A stretch of DNA of 31,784 nucleotides from CAZRGV01 sp964599655 (GTDB lineage Bacteria; Planctomycetota; Planctomycetia; Isosphaerales; Isosphaeraceae), in assembly GCA_964599655.1 (NCBI GenBank), contig CAZRGV010000068.1:1-31784 (forward strand), written 5' to 3'. Positions 31,778-31,784 of the stretch are shown here, in pieces (positions within the stretch are counted from its first letter, which is position 1; each line of letters begins with the position of its first letter). The translations under genes were made by a program, and so were the position numbers. The notes below the pieces were generated by a model. It saw nothing but the letters and a program-made list of their open reading frames with translations, searched no databases and was not told the DNA's origin.

Positions 31778-31784
31778 AAATGCT

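Overview
The window looks like a piece of a high-GC planctomycete genome, most likely Isosphaeraceae-like. This is inferred from the secreted hydrolase with an N-terminal LEDRRLL motif, the ECF sigma factor paired with a membrane anti-sigma/VWA protein, the loosely packed gene order, and an outer-membrane gene set (BamD-like and LptE-like lipoproteins). It is a draft assembly. Four runs of N interrupt it (8124-8148, 13441-13492, 30608-30617, 30895-30984), and one probable one-base frameshift sits in a C5 run at 12156-12160.

The left part (1-8.8 kb) is accessory. It opens with a higher-order tandem repeat of seven 50-bp units that alternate between two versions. A leftward secreted alpha/beta hydrolase follows, then a rightward ECF sigma factor with an 801-residue protein joining an anti-sigma-like N-terminus, one membrane helix and a YfbK-type VWA module. 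Next come two tiny ATGA-overlapping leftward genes of unknown function, a secreted orphan, and an M29 aminopeptidase broken by an assembly gap.

The middle (9-16.5 kb) has a secreted M28 metallopeptidase with a PDZ domain and a ferric-ion-type ABC importer. The importer's binding lipoprotein and ATPase overlap by ATGA. Its two-domain permease lies about 1.4 kb further on, beyond two small leftward hypothetical genes, a non-coding stretch with a nested inverted repeat, and an assembly gap.

The right part (16.7 kb to the end) is core genome, all on the plus strand: carA, purA, uppS, cdsA, then a tightly spaced series phoH, pgpH-like HD protein, ybeY, a CorC-type CBS protein, recO, a BamD-like lipoprotein, an LptE-like lipoprotein, folP and proA. 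Several neighbours overlap by ATGA or a few bases, so translational coupling is likely. These genes cover pyrimidine/arginine and purine synthesis, undecaprenyl and phospholipid precursors, cyclic di-AMP turnover, rRNA maturation, recombination repair, outer-membrane assembly, folate and proline.

I did not find a clear new defence or mobile system. The parts most worth a second look are the alternating repeat, the sigma/anti-sigma-VWA pair, the tiny overlapping gene pair, the divergent ABC ATPase, the YbeY lacking its third histidine, and the palindrome over the predicted purA start site.
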